A stretch of 64,000 nt of DNA from Mesorhizobium prunaredense (GCF_900156895.1 NZ_FTPD01000005.1:207977-271976), one strand, 5' to 3'; positions 49,811-58,400 are shown, counted from the first letter of the stretch. Numbers and translations are program-made. Notes: a model not told the origin generated them from the sequence alone.

Positions 49811-51283
49811 TTGAGGAGACTAAATCGCCGACAGGCAACGATTGGCAGCGTTACCTTGCTTGCTGGCACTTCGATGGGCAGGCTGGCGCAAGCACAACAG
49901 AATGGCGGTGTTGCTGGCGGTGAAGGGCGGGAGATAGCCAACAGCGCTGATCGGCTCACGCCCGAGGAATTGGCGAAAAGGACCGTATATCGCCGCGCCG
50001 TCGATGCCGTGATCTGGGGTCTTCCGCTTGTCGGCGAAGACACCGTGAAGCAAGCCGCCTTCCGCGATGGTAAGGCAAACTACAACGACATTGTCTGGTG
50101 GCCCAAAGGCGGTGGCTGGAAGAACCAGTCGCCCACACCCAACGTCAACACGCGCTATATGTATTTCTTCATAAACACCCGGCAGGACGGGCCAGTCGTG
50201 GTGGAACTGCCTCCGGCTGTGCCTGGAGCCAGCTTCTACGGCACCATCGAGGATGCTTGGTATGTACCGCTCACGGACATCGGCTTCGAGGGCAAGGGCG
50301 GCAAATATTTGGTGCTGCCACCCGACTACAAAGGTGACGTGCCGGACGGTTACATCGCGGTGCGTCCGGCGACCTACAATACAATGACGCTGCTGCGATC
50401 CATCCTCGCGTCCCTCTCTGAAAAGGATGTGAAGGCGGGCGATGGACTTGTACAGCAGGTGAAGATTTACCCCTTGTCCAAGGCCGCCAACCCGCCCGCG
50501 CAGCGTTTTCTCGACATGACGGACGTCCTGTACAACGGTCTCATCAAGTATGACGAAACCTTCTTCGCCAGTCTCGCCCGCGTGCTGAACGAAGAACCGG
50601 TGCAACCCCGCGACCGCGAAATGATGGGTATGCTCCTGCCGCTCGGCATCGAGAGGGGTAAAGAGTTCAAACCCGACGCCGCGACCGTAACGCTGTTGAA
50701 AACAGCGGCTGCGGAGGCGCTCGCCTGGTTGATGGATAAGGCCGCGACGGACACCACTCCGTGGTGGCCTGATAGTCGTTGGTGCGTTCCTACTCCACCA
50801 ATTACCGTGCCGACTGGTTTCAAGTGGGAGATGCCGGATTATTTTGGTGTGGATGCGCGCGGCATTGCTCTGTCGCAGTATTTCTGTCCAACGGAAAAGC
50901 TGGGCACCGGCAGTTTCTATTTCGGAACCTTTCATGACCACAGCGGCAAGCCGCTGGAAGGCCAGAAAGCCTACCGACTTCACGTTCCGGCGAATGTGCC
51001 CGTGCGCGAATTCTGGTCCGCAACCGTCTACAGCCTGAAAACGTCGAGCTTCTTTCTCAACGCCGAGCGCCTCACCCTCGGGTCGCTCGACACGGAATTG
51101 CGGAAGAACACTGACGGTACCGTGGATATCTACTTTGGCCCGGCGCCGCCCACGGGTCAGGAGGCAAATTGGCTGTACACCAAACCGGGCGAGAAGTGGT
51201 TCCCGTGGTTCCGGGTGTATGGCCCCGAGAAAGCGATCCTCGACAAGAGTTGGAGACTGCCCGATATTGAAATGATTAGCTGA
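49811..51283 (+). CDS. DUF1254/DUF1214 domain exported protein
   Basis: 490 residues. A Tat-like signal (LRRLNRRQATIGSVTLLAGT, then SMGRLAQAQ) is followed by the DUF1254 domain (residues about 55-200: RAVDAVIWGLPLVGEDTVKQ, VNTRYMYFFINTRQDGPVVV, ELPPAVPGASFYGTIEDAWY) and a C-terminal DUF1214 domain (about 360-485: HVPANVPVREFWSATVYSLK, GTVDIYFGPAPPTGQEANWL). Function is unknown; the folds suggest a periplasmic carbohydrate- or lipid-related protein. The start is uncertain: TTG 49811 places the twin arginines at the N-terminus but its GGAGGA is directly adjacent. The gene seems isolated, with base composition a little less GC-rich than its neighbours, so transfer is possible. Confidence 0.82.
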   Translation: MRRLNRRQATIGSVTLLAGTSMGRLAQAQQNGGVAGGEGREIANSADRLTPEELAKRTVYRRAVDAVIWGLPLVGEDTVKQAAFRDGKANYNDIVWWPKGGGWKNQSPTPNVNTRYMYFFINTRQDGPVVVELPPAVPGASFYGTIEDAWYVPLTDIGFEGKGGKYLVLPPDYKGDVPDGYIAVRPATYNTMTLLRSILASLSEKDVKAGDGLVQQVKIYPLSKAANPPAQRFLDMTDVLYNGLIKYDETFFASLARVLNEEPVQPRDREMMGMLLPLGIERGKEFKPDAATVTLLKTAAAEALAWLMDKAATDTTPWWPDSRWCVPTPPITVPTGFKWEMPDYFGVDARGIALSQYFCPTEKLGTGSFYFGTFHDHSGKPLEGQKAYRLHVPANVPVREFWSATVYSLKTSSFFLNAERLTLGSLDTELRKNTDGTVDIYFGPAPPTGQEANWLYTKPGEKWFPWFRVYGPEKAILDKSWRLPDIEMIS

Positions 51284-51403
51284 TCGTCGGTTGCCAGGGG
51301 GCGCGCCCGGCCTCTACGATTGAGGCTATCCGGCTATGTCCGCTATTGGCGCACCTTTGCTCCTTCCCGCCGACCGCTTCAAAACGGCAAGGTTCCGCCC
51401 TGT

Positions 51404-51437
51404 CCTGACCTTCCCGTCTGCCCGAGGGAAGGTCAGG
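51404..51437. repeat. Perfect 12-bp inverted repeat downstream of the DUF1254 gene
   Basis: cctgaccttccc and gggaaggtcagg pair perfectly around a 10-base loop. No T-tract follows, so it may be an intergenic palindrome rather than a terminator. The rest of 51284-51536 shows nothing recognisable. Confidence 0.7.
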
Positions 51438-51536
51438 GTTGGGTCATGGGCGTGAATTCAGCTGGGGGCGACCGAGCTTCCGCTTAGGGTCGGAACAGGT
51501 AATCCGTATCGGGTACCAAGCGCCAGATTTCTACCA

Positions 51537-51800
51537 CTAGCGGCGCTCAAGCATGGCTTTTGCGCTGTCAGCATCCGTTACGACGACCGTCGCCAACCCG
51601 GCCCGCGCCACAGCTACAAGAATGGCACGTTTGTGCGTCCCGCCTGAGGCGATGATGCGGCAGGGAATATTGCGGTAGTCGTCGAGCTCCGGCGAAAGCA
51701 CCTGGCCGGTTGAGAGTGTGGTCGACAGGCTTGCCGTCGGCATCGGGATAGCGGCCCGGCCAATAGAACTCAACCGGAAAAACGCGCTGTTTGCGGGGCA
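51537..51800 (-). pseudogene. Decayed C-terminal fragment of a SorC-family sugar-responsive regulator
   Basis: Two frames carry matching pieces. One reads PGRYPDADGKPVDHTLNRP (about 51800-51710), resembling the G-x-x-x-DADGKPVDHPLN segment of SorC/DeoR effector domains. The next frame reads LSPELDDYRNIPCRIIASGG, THKRAILVAVARAGLATVVV and TDADSAKAML, the usual SorC C-terminus. A frameshift near 51715 separates them, and no N-terminal effector part or DNA-binding domain remains upstream, where the MocR gene ends. A relic of a lost sugar operon is the simplest reading. Confidence 0.75.
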
Positions 51801-51878
51801 CGACACTGGAACAAAAAACTGGGCCACCATCGCCGCGCTCGTCGAAACCTGCAAGCTTAATGGTGTCGATCCACTGGC

Positions 51879-53384
51879 CTACCTGACCGCAACGCTCACG
51901 TCGCAGCAGCTTATTGCATCCTCGTAAGCGCGTCGAAGGAGCTTTAGTCCTCTGTGGATTTGGCTTTCGGTAAGACTTGCGTATCCCATCACCAGGCCGA
52001 GGCACCTCCGATCCAATGTCTGATCGAAATAATGAGGCGAAATGGAGTGGATGCCGATTCCGAGCGAGGCGGCTTTCTCGATGAATGATGCCGCCATAGA
52101 GGGCGGCATGTCGCGGAACCAGACGACGACGTGCAGACCGGCCTGCGCGCCTTCGACCCGAACGAGATTGCGGAATTCAGCCTGCAGAGCGTCGAGCAGC
52201 GCTGCACGTCGGCGGGCATTTTGACGCCGGGCCTTGCGCACATGGCCTTCGTAGGCGCCGGATTCCACCAGGGTCGCGAGCGCCTCCTGTTCGAGGCTGG
52301 GGGCATGCCTGTCCGTCAGGCGCTTGGCATGGGCAAAAACCTCCTGCAACTCACGCGGAACGACGACGTAGCCGATCCGCAGCAACGGCGACAGTGTCTT
52401 CGAAACCGTACCGATATAGATGACGTTCGACGCGCCTCCCAGCGCGCGAAGCGGCGGTATCGGGTTCATGTCGAATCGATATTCGCTGTCGTAGTCGTCC
52501 TCAACGATGTAGGCCCTGTTCTCTTTCGCCCATCCTAGCAGTTGCTGGCGTCGACCCATCGACATTACGCTTCCCAGGGGAAACTGATGTGAAGGCGTGA
52601 CGTAAGCCAGCCGCGCGCCAACATCCGCCAACAAGTCCGCCCTGATGCCTTCGGCGTCGACCTCCACCGGGGCGGCGATGGCTCCTGTCATCTCGAAGAC
52701 GCTCCGTGCCATCGGGTAGCAGGGCTCTTCGATGGCGAAGCCGTCGCCCTCATCGAGAAGCAGGCGGGCGCAGAGATCCAGTCCCTGCTGAGAGCCGTTG
52801 ACGACGACGATCTCGCCCACCTCGCACCGGATGCTGCGCGCTCGCCATAGATAGCCCTGCAGGGCGCTACGCAGGCGGATCAAGCCACAGGGATCGCCAT
52901 AGGACAGCTTGGGCGGCCGTCCCAGCGCAGCGTCGTTCATGGCCTTTCGCCAGGCAAGGGTCGGGAAGTCAGAGGCCGACATGTCGCCGTAGCGGAAGTC
53001 GGCGACGAGCTTCTCCGACGCAACCCGCATCGGGATGGCTCGGGATCGAAGCCTTTCTCCGAAAGCGGAGAGGCTGTGTGGCTCTGCGGCTGTATGAACG
53101 AGGTCTCCCGGCTCGCTGTGCGTGATCTTGATGGCCACCCGTGGCCGGGCGCCATGTCGAATGACCACAAACCCCTCGGCGGCGAGCTGTTCGTAAGCGG
53201 ACGTCACAGTCGTTCGTGAGACGCCAAGCTCGACCGCCAGCGCACGAGCCGACGGAAGCAGGTCTCCGCGGCCGTACACCTGCGCCACGATCTGTTCCCG
53301 CAGGTTCTCATAGATCCCGCGCGCGCCCAATCCCGACGACGACGAATTTCCCGACGACGAATTCTGCTTGCGGGACTGGACCAT
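51879..53384 (-). CDS. MocR/PdxR-type regulator (GntR HTH fused to aminotransferase fold)
   Basis: 501 residues. A serine-rich N-terminus is followed by a GntR winged helix (about 22-90: LLPSARALAVELGVSRTTVT, SAYEQLAAEGFVVIRHGARP) and a fold-type I aminotransferase domain (about 130-490). That domain contains VVVNGSQQGLDLCARLLLDE, YIVEDDYDSEYRFDMNPIPP and the PLP lysine in VIYIGTVSKTLSPLLRIGYV. ATG 53384. It is divergent from the LysE-DapA-LysE operon across 170 bp, so it probably controls that operon in response to PLP plus an amino compound. Confidence 0.93.
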   Translation of the reverse strand: MVQSRKQNSSSGNSSSSGLGARGIYENLREQIVAQVYGRGDLLPSARALAVELGVSRTTVTSAYEQLAAEGFVVIRHGARPRVAIKITHSEPGDLVHTAAEPHSLSAFGERLRSRAIPMRVASEKLVADFRYGDMSASDFPTLAWRKAMNDAALGRPPKLSYGDPCGLIRLRSALQGYLWRARSIRCEVGEIVVVNGSQQGLDLCARLLLDEGDGFAIEEPCYPMARSVFEMTGAIAAPVEVDAEGIRADLLADVGARLAYVTPSHQFPLGSVMSMGRRQQLLGWAKENRAYIVEDDYDSEYRFDMNPIPPLRALGGASNVIYIGTVSKTLSPLLRIGYVVVPRELQEVFAHAKRLTDRHAPSLEQEALATLVESGAYEGHVRKARRQNARRRAALLDALQAEFRNLVRVEGAQAGLHVVVWFRDMPPSMAASFIEKAASLGIGIHSISPHYFDQTLDRRCLGLVMGYASLTESQIHRGLKLLRRAYEDAISCCDVSVAVR

Positions 53385-53554
53385 CGCGATTACCCAAATG
53401 AAGACGTTTCGTTGATCCAGGCATTACCGGGAAAACTCAGTCAGGCAAAGGCCTGAGGGCAACTGGACCAGAGCTTTTTATTCAAAACTGGTTCTAGGCC
53501 AGGGCCAGTTGTGCGGGTATTGATGACGCCAGTTTGCACCTCCCGAGAAGTAAA
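53385..53554. promoter_or_regulatory. Divergent region between the MocR regulator and the LysE operon
   Basis: 170 bp, AT-richer than its surroundings. It contains tggttctaggccagggccag (about 53489-53508), an imperfect motif suitable for a MocR site. The assignment is positional only. Confidence 0.35.
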
Positions 53555-54181
53555 ATGCTGGCCGACCAATTCATCATCGTCTTTACCGCCTACGTCATCG
53601 CTGCCGGCAGTCCCGGCCCGAGCAATATGCGCATCATGGCTGTCGCCATGAACGACGGCCGCGGAGCCGCACTGGCAATCGCGTCTGGCGTCGTCAGCGG
53701 CTCGATCTTTTGGGGCCTGATGGCGGCGACAGGTGTCTCGGCGATCCTCAGCCGATACGCGCAGGCACTCGTGGTCCTGCAGGTGCTCGGAGGCCTGTAT
53801 CTTCTCTATCTCGCCTTCAAAGCGGGCAAGGCTGCGCTTTCTTCAGACAAGGATCAGCTTCGCCCGAGCAACGAACGGAAGGCGACGGCGGCCACTCTCT
53901 ACAAGCGCGGACTGCTAATGCATCTCACCAATCCGAAATCGATCCTGGCATGGATCGCGCTGATGACGCTGGGACTCGGCCCTGGGTCGTCGTCGCATAC
54001 GGTTCTCGTGATCCTCGCAGGCTGCGCGGTGCTGAGCGTCACCATCTTCTGTGGCTACGCGATCGTCTTTTCGACCGCTCCCATGATCGCCCTGTATCGG
54101 CGGGCGCGGCGCTGGATCGAAGGCACGCTGGCGGTATTCTTCGGATTTGCCGGGCTAAAACTTCTCCTGACCCGCATCTGA
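53555..54181 (+). CDS. LysE/RhtB family amino-acid exporter
   Basis: 208 residues with six predicted membrane segments. The N-terminus MLADQFIIVFTAYVIAAGSP leads to GPSNMRIMAVAMNDGRGAAL, the LysE/RhtB GPxxxxV-type signature (a serine-proline-glycine-proline loop). Later AATLYKRGLLMHLTNPKSIL and AWIALMTLGLGPGSSSHTVL are also typical. ATG 53555 has GAGAAG upstream; a TTG seven codons earlier is less likely. It is the first gene of a three-gene operon and is separated from the DapA-like gene by 10 bp. Confidence 0.9.
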   Translation: MLADQFIIVFTAYVIAAGSPGPSNMRIMAVAMNDGRGAALAIASGVVSGSIFWGLMAATGVSAILSRYAQALVVLQVLGGLYLLYLAFKAGKAALSSDKDQLRPSNERKATAATLYKRGLLMHLTNPKSILAWIALMTLGLGPGSSSHTVLVILAGCAVLSVTIFCGYAIVFSTAPMIALYRRARRWIEGTLAVFFGFAGLKLLLTRI

Positions 54182-54191
54182 AAGTTTCTTC

Positions 54192-55121
54192 ATGTCACTC
54201 TTCCAAGGCCTTTCAGCATTCCCGATCACCCCGGCGGACGCTTCCGGCAGGCTCGACACCGCCGCCCTCGCGCGCCTTCTGAAGAACATCGAGGAGGCGA
54301 GAGCGGACTCCATCGGACTGCTCGGCAGTACCGGCGCCTACGCTTTCCTCACGCGACAAGAGCGTCGACGCGCGGTCGAAACGGCAATGGACACGGTCGG
54401 CGGCAAAATCCCGGTTATCGTCGGCGTCGGAGCGATCCGGACCAGCGATGCCGTGGACCTTGCCGGTGACGCGAAGGCTGCGGGCGCCGACGGCCTGCTT
54501 CTCGCTCCGGTTTCCTATACGCCGCTCGTCGACGACGAGGTCTTCGAACACTTCACCGCAGTCGCCGACGCGGGGCAGCTCCCGCTTTGCATCTACAACA
54601 ATCCCGGCACGACCAGGTTCACCTTCAGCCTGGACCTCATTTCCCGCTTGTCGAAGGTGGCGAACATCGAAGCCGTGAAGATGCCTTTGCCTTCCGGTGG
54701 TGACTTCGCGTCCGAACTCGCCTCCCTCCGATCTGCGACCGGGTCGGCATTCAGGATCGGCTACAGCGGCGACTGGGGCGGCGCGCCTGCGCTGCTCGCC
54801 GGGAGCGACGCCTGGTATTCCGTCGTCGCCGGACTTCTGCCGTCACCGGCCCTGGCCCTGACGCGAGCGGCGCAAGCCGGGGACGCCGCGACCGTCGAGC
54901 GACTTGACGCCGCCTTCGGACCGCTTTGGGCGCTGTTCAAGGAATTCGGCAGTTTTAGGGTGATGTATGTCGTCGCCAGCCTTCTGAACCTCTGCGACGT
55001 CGATCCGCCACGCCCCGTCCTCCCGCTGAAGCACCAGGCAAGGCAGCGCGTCGCCGCCGCTCTCGACCATCTCGATGCGGTTTTCTCCGCTGGTTCCACA
55101 GTTTGTATGCAACCTCGATAG
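54192..55121 (+). CDS. Dihydrodipicolinate synthase family aldolase/dehydratase
   Basis: 309 residues, class I aldolase barrel. The pyruvate-binding segment IGLLGSTGAYAFLTRQERRR (family G-S/T-T-G-E, with E replaced by A), LLLAPVSYTPLVDDEVFEHF, the tyrosine motif LPLCIYNNPGTTRFTFSLDL and the Schiff-base lysine in IEAVKMPLPSGGDF are visible. The GxTGE glutamate is absent, so lysine biosynthesis is less likely than catabolism of a keto acid or amino-acid derivative. It lies between two exporters and under a MocR regulator, so the operon probably deals with an amino compound. Confidence 0.9.
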   Translation: MSLFQGLSAFPITPADASGRLDTAALARLLKNIEEARADSIGLLGSTGAYAFLTRQERRRAVETAMDTVGGKIPVIVGVGAIRTSDAVDLAGDAKAAGADGLLLAPVSYTPLVDDEVFEHFTAVADAGQLPLCIYNNPGTTRFTFSLDLISRLSKVANIEAVKMPLPSGGDFASELASLRSATGSAFRIGYSGDWGGAPALLAGSDAWYSVVAGLLPSPALALTRAAQAGDAATVERLDAAFGPLWALFKEFGSFRVMYVVASLLNLCDVDPPRPVLPLKHQARQRVAAALDHLDAVFSAGSTVCMQPR

Positions 55122-55144
55122 ACAGTCTTCATCAGGACATTTCC

Positions 55145-55786
55145 ATGCTGGATTCCAACGCCTTCACCGTCTACCTGTTCACGGCATTCCTGCTGGCGAT
55201 TACTCCGGGTCCGGGGATCTTCTATGTCGCCGCCCGAACCCTTTCCGGCGGTCGCTCGGAAGGAATCGCTTCGAGCCTTGGCAATGGTCTCGGCGGGCTG
55301 TTTCATGTCGTAGCCGGCAGCCTTGGCGTCTCGGCGATCGTGCTGGCAAGCGCCGAATTGTTCACGGCACTCAAGGTGGTCGGCGCGCTCTATCTGGTCT
55401 GGATGGGATACCGAACCATTCGCCATGCCAGGCTCGACTACAAGTCGTTGGGTCATTCGGAGCCGCCCGTCGGCACGATGCGGGCCTTCAGGGATGGCGT
55501 TCTTGTGGAAGTGATGAACCCGAAGACGGCCGCATTCTTCCTCGCCTTCATTCCCCAGTTTGTCGACACATCGTCGGATCACGTCGTTCTGCAGTTCCTG
55601 ATCCTCGGCGCCATCTCGGTTGCCCTTAACACGCTCGCCGATATTGTCGTGGCGTTTGCAGCCGGAAGACTTCGCGACGGCGCGGCGTCGCGTGCGAATC
55701 TCGTTCGCCGTCTTCGTGAAGGCTCAGGCGGTGCCATGATCATGCTTGGATGTGGGCTGCTGCTGGCGAAGCGCCCGGTTGCCTGA
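55145..55786 (+). CDS. Second LysE/RhtB family exporter
   Basis: 213 residues, six hydrophobic segments. MLDSNAFTVYLFTAFLLAIT, then the signature PGPGIFYVAARTLSGGRSEG, IASSLGNGLGGLFHVVAGSL and FRDGVLVEVMNPKTAAFFLA. It differs clearly in sequence from the first LysE copy of the operon, so this is not a recent duplication. ATG 55145 follows the DapA-like stop by 23 bp. Confidence 0.9.
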   Translation: MLDSNAFTVYLFTAFLLAITPGPGIFYVAARTLSGGRSEGIASSLGNGLGGLFHVVAGSLGVSAIVLASAELFTALKVVGALYLVWMGYRTIRHARLDYKSLGHSEPPVGTMRAFRDGVLVEVMNPKTAAFFLAFIPQFVDTSSDHVVLQFLILGAISVALNTLADIVVAFAAGRLRDGAASRANLVRRLREGSGGAMIMLGCGLLLAKRPVA

Positions 55787-55855
55787 CCCTGTGAGAAGAA
55801 GAAAAATGCATGACGGCCGCTGCCTGGCAGGACCTGCGATGACGGCCGAACTCGC

Positions 55856-56086
55856 TTACCTCATCGATATCAGGTTCGTGACCAGACCTGCCTTGATCTC
55901 AAGCACAGGCGCGGGTGCCTCGGCATGACCGATGTCCCTCAACCGATCGGGGGTCATATCAGCGATCGCCCGACGTCTTGAGACGGTCCGTTGCCAGGTC
56001 TTGAGAGCCGCGATTGCGGTTGCTGTGGTTTTCAGCACAAGTCCAAGCAGACGTGGACGATCGACGCGATACTGCGTGTGAGCCAT
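55856..56086 (-). CDS. DUF1127 family small protein
   Basis: 76 residues. The C-terminal RRRAIADMTPDRLRDIGHAE matches the DUF1127 pattern (R-x-L-x-x-L-x-D-x-x-L-x-D-I-G); the N-terminal part VDRPRLLGLVLKTTATAIAA is hydrophobic-basic. Small arginine-rich DUF1127 proteins in rhizobia have roles in phosphate and C1/nitrogen metabolism and RNA turnover. I chose ATG 56086 because GGAG lies six bases upstream; three more ATG codons occur at 56098-56104. It converges on the LysE operon. Confidence 0.72.
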   Translation of the reverse strand: MAHTQYRVDRPRLLGLVLKTTATAIAALKTWQRTVSRRRAIADMTPDRLRDIGHAEAPAPVLEIKAGLVTNLISMR

Positions 56087-56153
56087 TTCGGTCTCCATCA
56101 TCATTGTCGGCAGGGTTGAACTGCGGGGCGCCTATTCCACTGCGCTTTGCGCC

Positions 56154-56450
56154 TTATGGTTTGCGGCCGATCACGGCGCCGTTCGCGCCGGGTGCGTCGA
56201 ACCAGACCGTCTCGATGTGCCGGAATCCGGCTTCCTCGAGCCACGCCGAGTATTCGGCCGGCGTGTAGTTTCGCCCTTCCGTCTCGATCAGCATGTTGAG
56301 GCTCATCAGCGCCGCCGGCGCCGGTCCGGTCTTTTCGTCATTGACGAGAAGCTCGCTGATCACAATTGCGCCGCCGCTCGGCAAAGCCCCGAACGACCGG
56401 CGCAGCTTTGGCCGTAGCCGGCTGATTTTCTCGATCGTGCCGGCATCACC
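56154..56450 (-). pseudogene. 3' remnant of a SAM-dependent O-methyltransferase
   Basis: The frame reads IEKISRLRPKLRRSFGALPS, GGAIVISELLVNDEKTGPAP, AALMSLNMLIETEGRNYTPA and ends AEYSAWLEEAGFRHIETVW, the C-terminal third of plant/bacterial O-methyltransferases. The SAM-binding N-terminal two thirds are missing; the upstream DNA is the DUF6064 gene in another frame. The fragment has no ribosome site. The region therefore looks like a deletion or insertion junction. Confidence 0.75.
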
Positions 56451-57108
56451 GGGCGATGCGGCGCAGGGTCAAGGCAGCGAAAATGGTGGCCGCTGCCAGA
56501 AGCGGCAGCCAGGCTTGTGGATCGCCCATGGCATGGAGCGTCAGGCCGCTGAGCAGCAGCCACAGCAGCGGGATCGCCAACAGCAGCGGCACAAGCCCGC
56601 CGCTCGCGGCAAGCAGGACGCCGAGCGCTGCAATCGCCGTTGGGTCCGGCGCGATGCCGAAGACCTCGGCGCTCGCCCATGGCCGCCCGAAGAGCGGCGG
56701 CAGGAGGGGATAAACGACGAGGCCAACGACCGCGATCAGCAGCCCGAGCCGCCCTGCGAGGTCCCGCCGGTCGAAGGCGAGGCCGCCGCGCGCGGCACCG
56801 AACGTCAGCAGCAGGCCCTGCAGGCCGAAGGCTGGCGCGACATAGGCGATCGCCCAGTTGATCGCGGCATAGCGGCTCCACAGGAACGACCAGCCGACGA
56901 AGGCAAAGAGCGCGGCGAGGACGAGCGCAATCCACAGACCATGGCGATGCGGCTGCCTAAGCACGAGCAGGACAATGGCGAGGCCGGCGGCGAGCGTCAG
57001 GAGATGCAGCGGCCAGAACGCGGCATTGGCCAACTCGAACATGCGCCAATAGACGCGCGGCGAGAAGAGCAGGAAATCCTCCAGCCGGTAGGTCCACCAT
57101 TCCGACAT
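56446..57108 (-). CDS. DUF6064-like multi-pass membrane protein
   Basis: 220 residues with seven or so hydrophobic stretches: LLTLAAGLAIVLLVLRQPHR, HGLWIALVLAALFAFVGWSF, YAAINWAIAYVAPAFGLQGL, LLIAVVGLVVYPLLPPLFGR, LGVLLAASGGLVPLLLAIPL. The N-terminal MSEWWTYRLEDFLLFSPRVY and WSRYAAINWAIAYVAP segments fit the DUF6064 family of unknown function. Its stop joins the O-methyltransferase remnant. The start codon lies at the edge of a 58-bp tandem repeat that sits where the promoter should be. Confidence 0.75.
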   Translation of the reverse strand: MSEWWTYRLEDFLLFSPRVYWRMFELANAAFWPLHLLTLAAGLAIVLLVLRQPHRHGLWIALVLAALFAFVGWSFLWSRYAAINWAIAYVAPAFGLQGLLLTFGAARGGLAFDRRDLAGRLGLLIAVVGLVVYPLLPPLFGRPWASAEVFGIAPDPTAIAALGVLLAASGGLVPLLLAIPLLWLLLSGLTLHAMGDPQAWLPLLAAATIFAALTLRRIAR

Positions 57109-57220
57109 CTAAGCAGGTTCCGCAAAAGTGTCCCACGGTTTTGCGACAAGAACCTGCGACAAACATCTAAGCAGGTTCCGCAAAAGTGTCCCACGGTTTT
57201 GCGACAAGAAGCTGCGACAA
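57105..57220. repeat. 58-bp tandem duplication of a palindromic element
   Basis: Two copies (57105-57162 and 57163-57220) differ at very few positions. Each contains nested inverted arms: gcaggttc/gaacctgc outside, cgcaaaa/ttttgcg inside, around gtgtcccacgg. This resembles the palindromic intergenic repeats with cgcaaaagtgt common in rhizobia. The first copy includes the DUF6064 start codon. Confidence 0.88.
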
Positions 57221-57232
57221 ACAACAGAATCC

Positions 57233-57270
57233 AAGCAGGCATTCGTGGGCCAGCCCACGAAAGCCTGCTT
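57233..57270 (-). terminator. Strong hairpin at the end of the aldo/keto reductase gene
   Basis: A 17-bp stem with one mismatch (57233-57249 with 57254-57270) around a 4-base loop overlaps the TAA. On the minus strand a T-rich stretch follows (TTGGATTCTGTTGTTTG). Confidence 0.75.
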
Positions 57271-58186
57271 AGAGGTCCCGGACGTAGGCCCCCATCCTCT
57301 CGCGCATGGCCGCGTCGGGGAGGGGACCGGTCGTCGCCAACAGGTTCTCGCGCGCGTGGTCGACGCGGGTGGTGGCGGGGATGGCGACGGTGACGGCGGG
57401 ATGCGAAACGATGAATTTCAGTATCAACTGCGCCCAGGTCTTGGCACCGATCTCGGCCGCCCAGTCCGGTAGCGTCTCGCCTTGGAGCTGGCGCGTCAGC
57501 GCGCCTTGCCGAAACGGCCGGTTGACGATGACACCCATGCCGCGCTCGGCCGCCAGCGGCAGCAGCCGTTCCTCCGCTTCACGGTCGACGACGTTATAGG
57601 TGAGCTGCACGAAGTCGAGCGGATGCGCGCGCATGATCTGTTCGAACAAATCGTGCCGCCGTCCTTCGGACGTCGTGATGCCGACATAGCGAACCCGCCC
57701 GTCCGCCTTCATTGCGAACAGGGTTTCGAGATGCGCCTCCCAGGCGACGAGGTTATGGACCTGAACGAGATCGAAGCGCGGCACACCCCAGAAGCGACGT
57801 GACTGCTCGATCTGCGCGGGTCCGTCGGCGGCGGAGGAGGTCCAGACCTTCTCGGCGGAAAACAGCGCTTCGGGCCGGCCGAGCTTTTCGAGGCCATAGC
57901 CGATCACGGGCTGCGAGGAGCCGTACATCGGCGAGGAATCGATCATGCGGCCGCCTGCCGCGAAGAAGGCCGCCATCACCTCTGCGCACTCGTCGCGCAG
58001 CACCGGATCGTCGCCGACATTGAAGGTGATCCAGGTCCCCAGTCCGACAGCGGGAAGCATCTCTCCCGAGGACGGTACGGCCCGCATCACCGGCGCGGGC
58101 GGTGCGCCGGGCGCGGCTGCCGGCAACACCAGAGCCGCGCCGGAAGCGGCGGCAGCCTTCACGAATGTCCTGCGGGTGATGATCAT
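57269..58186 (-). CDS. Tat-exported aldo/keto reductase
   Basis: 305 residues. A twin-arginine signal MIITRRTFVKAAAASGAALV, followed by LPAAAPGAPPAPV, precedes an aldo/keto reductase barrel. Visible are RMIDSSPMYGSSQPVIGYGL (catalytic Asp and Tyr), FSAEKVWTSSA (catalytic lysine), DLVQVHNLVAWEAHLETLFA (histidine) and a C-terminal TVAIPATTRVDHARENLLAT. Periplasmic AKRs are unusual because NADPH is cytosolic; some Tat-AKRs carry a bound cofactor. ATG 58186 follows AGGGATGG; a TTG at 58210 is less likely because it would push the arginines inward. It is a single-gene unit closed by a strong hairpin. Confidence 0.9.
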   Translation of the reverse strand: MIITRRTFVKAAAASGAALVLPAAAPGAPPAPVMRAVPSSGEMLPAVGLGTWITFNVGDDPVLRDECAEVMAAFFAAGGRMIDSSPMYGSSQPVIGYGLEKLGRPEALFSAEKVWTSSAADGPAQIEQSRRFWGVPRFDLVQVHNLVAWEAHLETLFAMKADGRVRYVGITTSEGRRHDLFEQIMRAHPLDFVQLTYNVVDREAEERLLPLAAERGMGVIVNRPFRQGALTRQLQGETLPDWAAEIGAKTWAQLILKFIVSHPAVTVAIPATTRVDHARENLLATTGPLPDAAMRERMGAYVRDL

Positions 58187-58370
58187 CGTCTGCCATCCCT
58201 GTCCTTTCAACCTCTTGTACTCCCGACCCCAAGAATGGTTCCGGCCGACCGGCTTTTCGCGAGGCCGATCGGCGGGGAGTGCGGCGGTCGTCTCTGTGCG
58301 ACGGTTCGGATATGGAACGTCTGCCTGAAACAGGAACGAATGCTGCAGGGCCTGGGTTGCGCCAGCCAGC

Positions 58371-58400
58371 CCGATTACCTGGAACCCGATTACCTGGATA
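58371..58400. repeat. 15-bp tandem duplication across the lipoprotein stop codon
   Basis: ccgattacctggaac is followed by ccgattacctggata. The TAA of the lipoprotein lies in the second copy (58390-58392). Confidence 0.8.

Noticed and set aside
57105..57220. CRISPR array
   Set aside because: Only two adjacent copies of a 58-bp palindrome without spacers; no cas genes.
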